From Tamarix chinensis (Eukaryota; Streptophyta; Magnoliopsida; Caryophyllales; Tamaricaceae): DNA of 64,000 nucleotides. Below, piece after piece: positions 62,762 to 64,000 of this stretch (position 1 is the stretch's first letter; the number at the start of each line of letters is the position of its first letter). Location: contig CM060177.1 of the NCBI GenBank assembly GCA_030549775.1, positions 94,360,236 to 94,424,235 on the forward strand, in the 5' to 3' direction. The notes beneath the pieces were generated by a model. The model was not told where the DNA came from. It made no database searches and saw only the letters and a program-made list of their open reading frames with translations. The position numbers and the translations under genes are program-made.

Positions 62762-64000
62762 TGTAACACCCCAAAATTTACTATTTTTTTTAAAGCGGAA
62801 GAAATTAAATTAAAACCCGTGAATTCTGGGGATGTTACCGCCACACTTAGTACCAAACTGGTTCTCTCCGACCATTTCAGTACCAAGTGCTAAGGCTAAA
62901 GAAAAGATTAATATAAAACTTAAACAAATATTTCATAAAATGAATTAAAGAGATAATAACATAGAAATCAGAGTATGCATAAAGAATCGTTATTCATATT
63001 CAAAAGAGAAATAGCTTACAACCGATAAAAGATTCATTTAAAGTACTCAATGCAAGGTAATAAATTTAAAAGGATAAATCCGATACGGAAGAAATAACAA
63101 AAGGAAATAGAATCACATAAAGATAGAAATATGGCCACAACTCTTGAACTTGAGCCAACCACAAACTCAACACACAACCCCGACTGATGTCTCGCCCACC
63201 TGCACAAGGTTAGAAGGGCATACTACTCGTAGGAATGAGCAGCACCCATGAAAAGGGTGATTAGTACGCTACGTACTGAGTAAGGTAACCGAGTACTAAG
63301 GGCAACACATAAAATCACATAAACGATGCAGAAGAAATCAAAGAGCATAAACGTGATAACATAAACACATGTGACTATCCAGGTAAAGGTACAAAGGCCC
63401 ATATATCCTCCGATTCAATTGCTTAATTAATCTATGATCAGAAGTCGATTCACACCATACTTTTTATCAATTCCATGCGAGTACAGGAACACCCCACTAT
63501 TATAACCGGTGGGCCGGTCACACATAGAGCATCATGCCCTAACCACTATTATTACCGGTGGATCGGTCATACATAGGGTAAAACCCTAACCACTATTATA
63601 ATCGGTGGATCGGTCACATATAGGGTAAAACCCTAACCACTATTCCTAACCGATGGATCGGTTCAGTTCCTGCTCGCATGGTGTTCCACTGTAAGTAATA
63701 GTGTCTTTTATTTGCCTTAGCAAAACTCTGGTTTGTTTTTATTGAGCTCGGGATCCCCCACTATTATAACCGGTGGGCCAGTTACATATAGGACATCATG
63801 TCCTAACCACTATTATAACCGGTGGATCGGTCGCACATAGGGTAAAACCCTAACCACTATTCCTGACCGGTGGATCGGTCTGGACCCGACTCAATAGTCT
63901 TTCACTTTAAATAATTAATGTCTTAAGTATCTTATTCAAAAGCTTTCACCATGGACATGCATGAATCATCACACATCACAAATCATAAATTCTACCATCA
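62762..64000 (+). repeat. 5' part of another large LTR, cut by the window end
   Basis: It begins TGTAACACCCCAAAATTTAC and shares GCGGAAGAAA, CCGCCACACTTAGTACCAAA and the minisatellite layout with the LTR at 55332. Whether it is a solo LTR or the 5' LTR of a complete element lies beyond the window. It starts about 300 bp to the right of the gypsy gag start. Confidence 0.8.
63494..63880. repeat. 47-49-bp minisatellite in two arrays
   Basis: CCACTATTATAACCGGTGG and variants start at 63494, 63543, 63590 and 63637, and again at 63758, 63807 and 63854. Spacers contain CATAGGGTAAAACCCTAA. The same two-array plan as 56008-56413 is kept, with a shorter unit. Confidence 0.93.

Noticed and set aside
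1..64000. A novel multi-gene defence or biosynthetic system
   Set aside because: Apart from the SPP exons, every frame with recognisable similarity belongs to retrotransposon gag, pol or LINE genes; nothing else forms a gene cluster.

Overview
The window looks like repeat-rich nuclear DNA from a flowering plant, most likely a eudicot. The evidence is a plant chloroplast-protease gene with GT-AG introns, plant-type Ty1/copia, Ty3/gypsy and L1-type retroelements, a tRNA-derived SINE, hAT-like MITEs, and a strongly AT-rich background. No species can be named from the sequence alone.

Positions 1-8050 hold the only convincing host gene: the last three coding exons and 3' UTR of stromal processing peptidase (SPP), a chloroplast M16 metalloprotease, on the + strand. 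Its last intron contains a complete 4,910-bp Ty1/copia element (2098-7007) with 246-bp LTRs, a PBS, a polypurine tract and a perfect 5-bp target duplication. That insertion splits an unidentified coding-like frame (2071-2097 continuing at 7013-7222).

Positions 8050-31844 are a nest of decayed elements. They include a LINE fragment, a 3,989-bp solo LTR with a 5-bp duplication (10299-14287), a gypsy pol remnant cut by a 944-bp solo LTR (16123-17066), several MITEs, a SINE with a 14-bp duplication, more large-LTR fragments and a 5'-truncated LINE (26341-29075).

Positions 31860-36789 are a nearly complete L1-type LINE on the - strand with a perfect 15-bp duplication. Its ORF1 and ORF2 overlap through ATGA. 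Both frames are now broken.

Positions 36805-64000 are AT-rich decayed DNA with more large LTRs and a 2,009-bp solo LTR carrying a ~92-bp tandem repeat (49952-51960). A - strand gypsy element (about 53760-62450) is split by a 4,995-bp solo LTR (55332-60326). A further LTR of the same family starts at 62762 and runs off the window.

The main theme is layered insertion and LTR-LTR recombination. Most LTR retroelements are reduced to solo LTRs. One large-LTR family (ends like TGTAACACCCC) recurs at least five times and carries internal minisatellites built on a CCAC..GTGG hairpin motif. I saw no rRNA, functional tRNA, CRISPR array or bacterial-type system.
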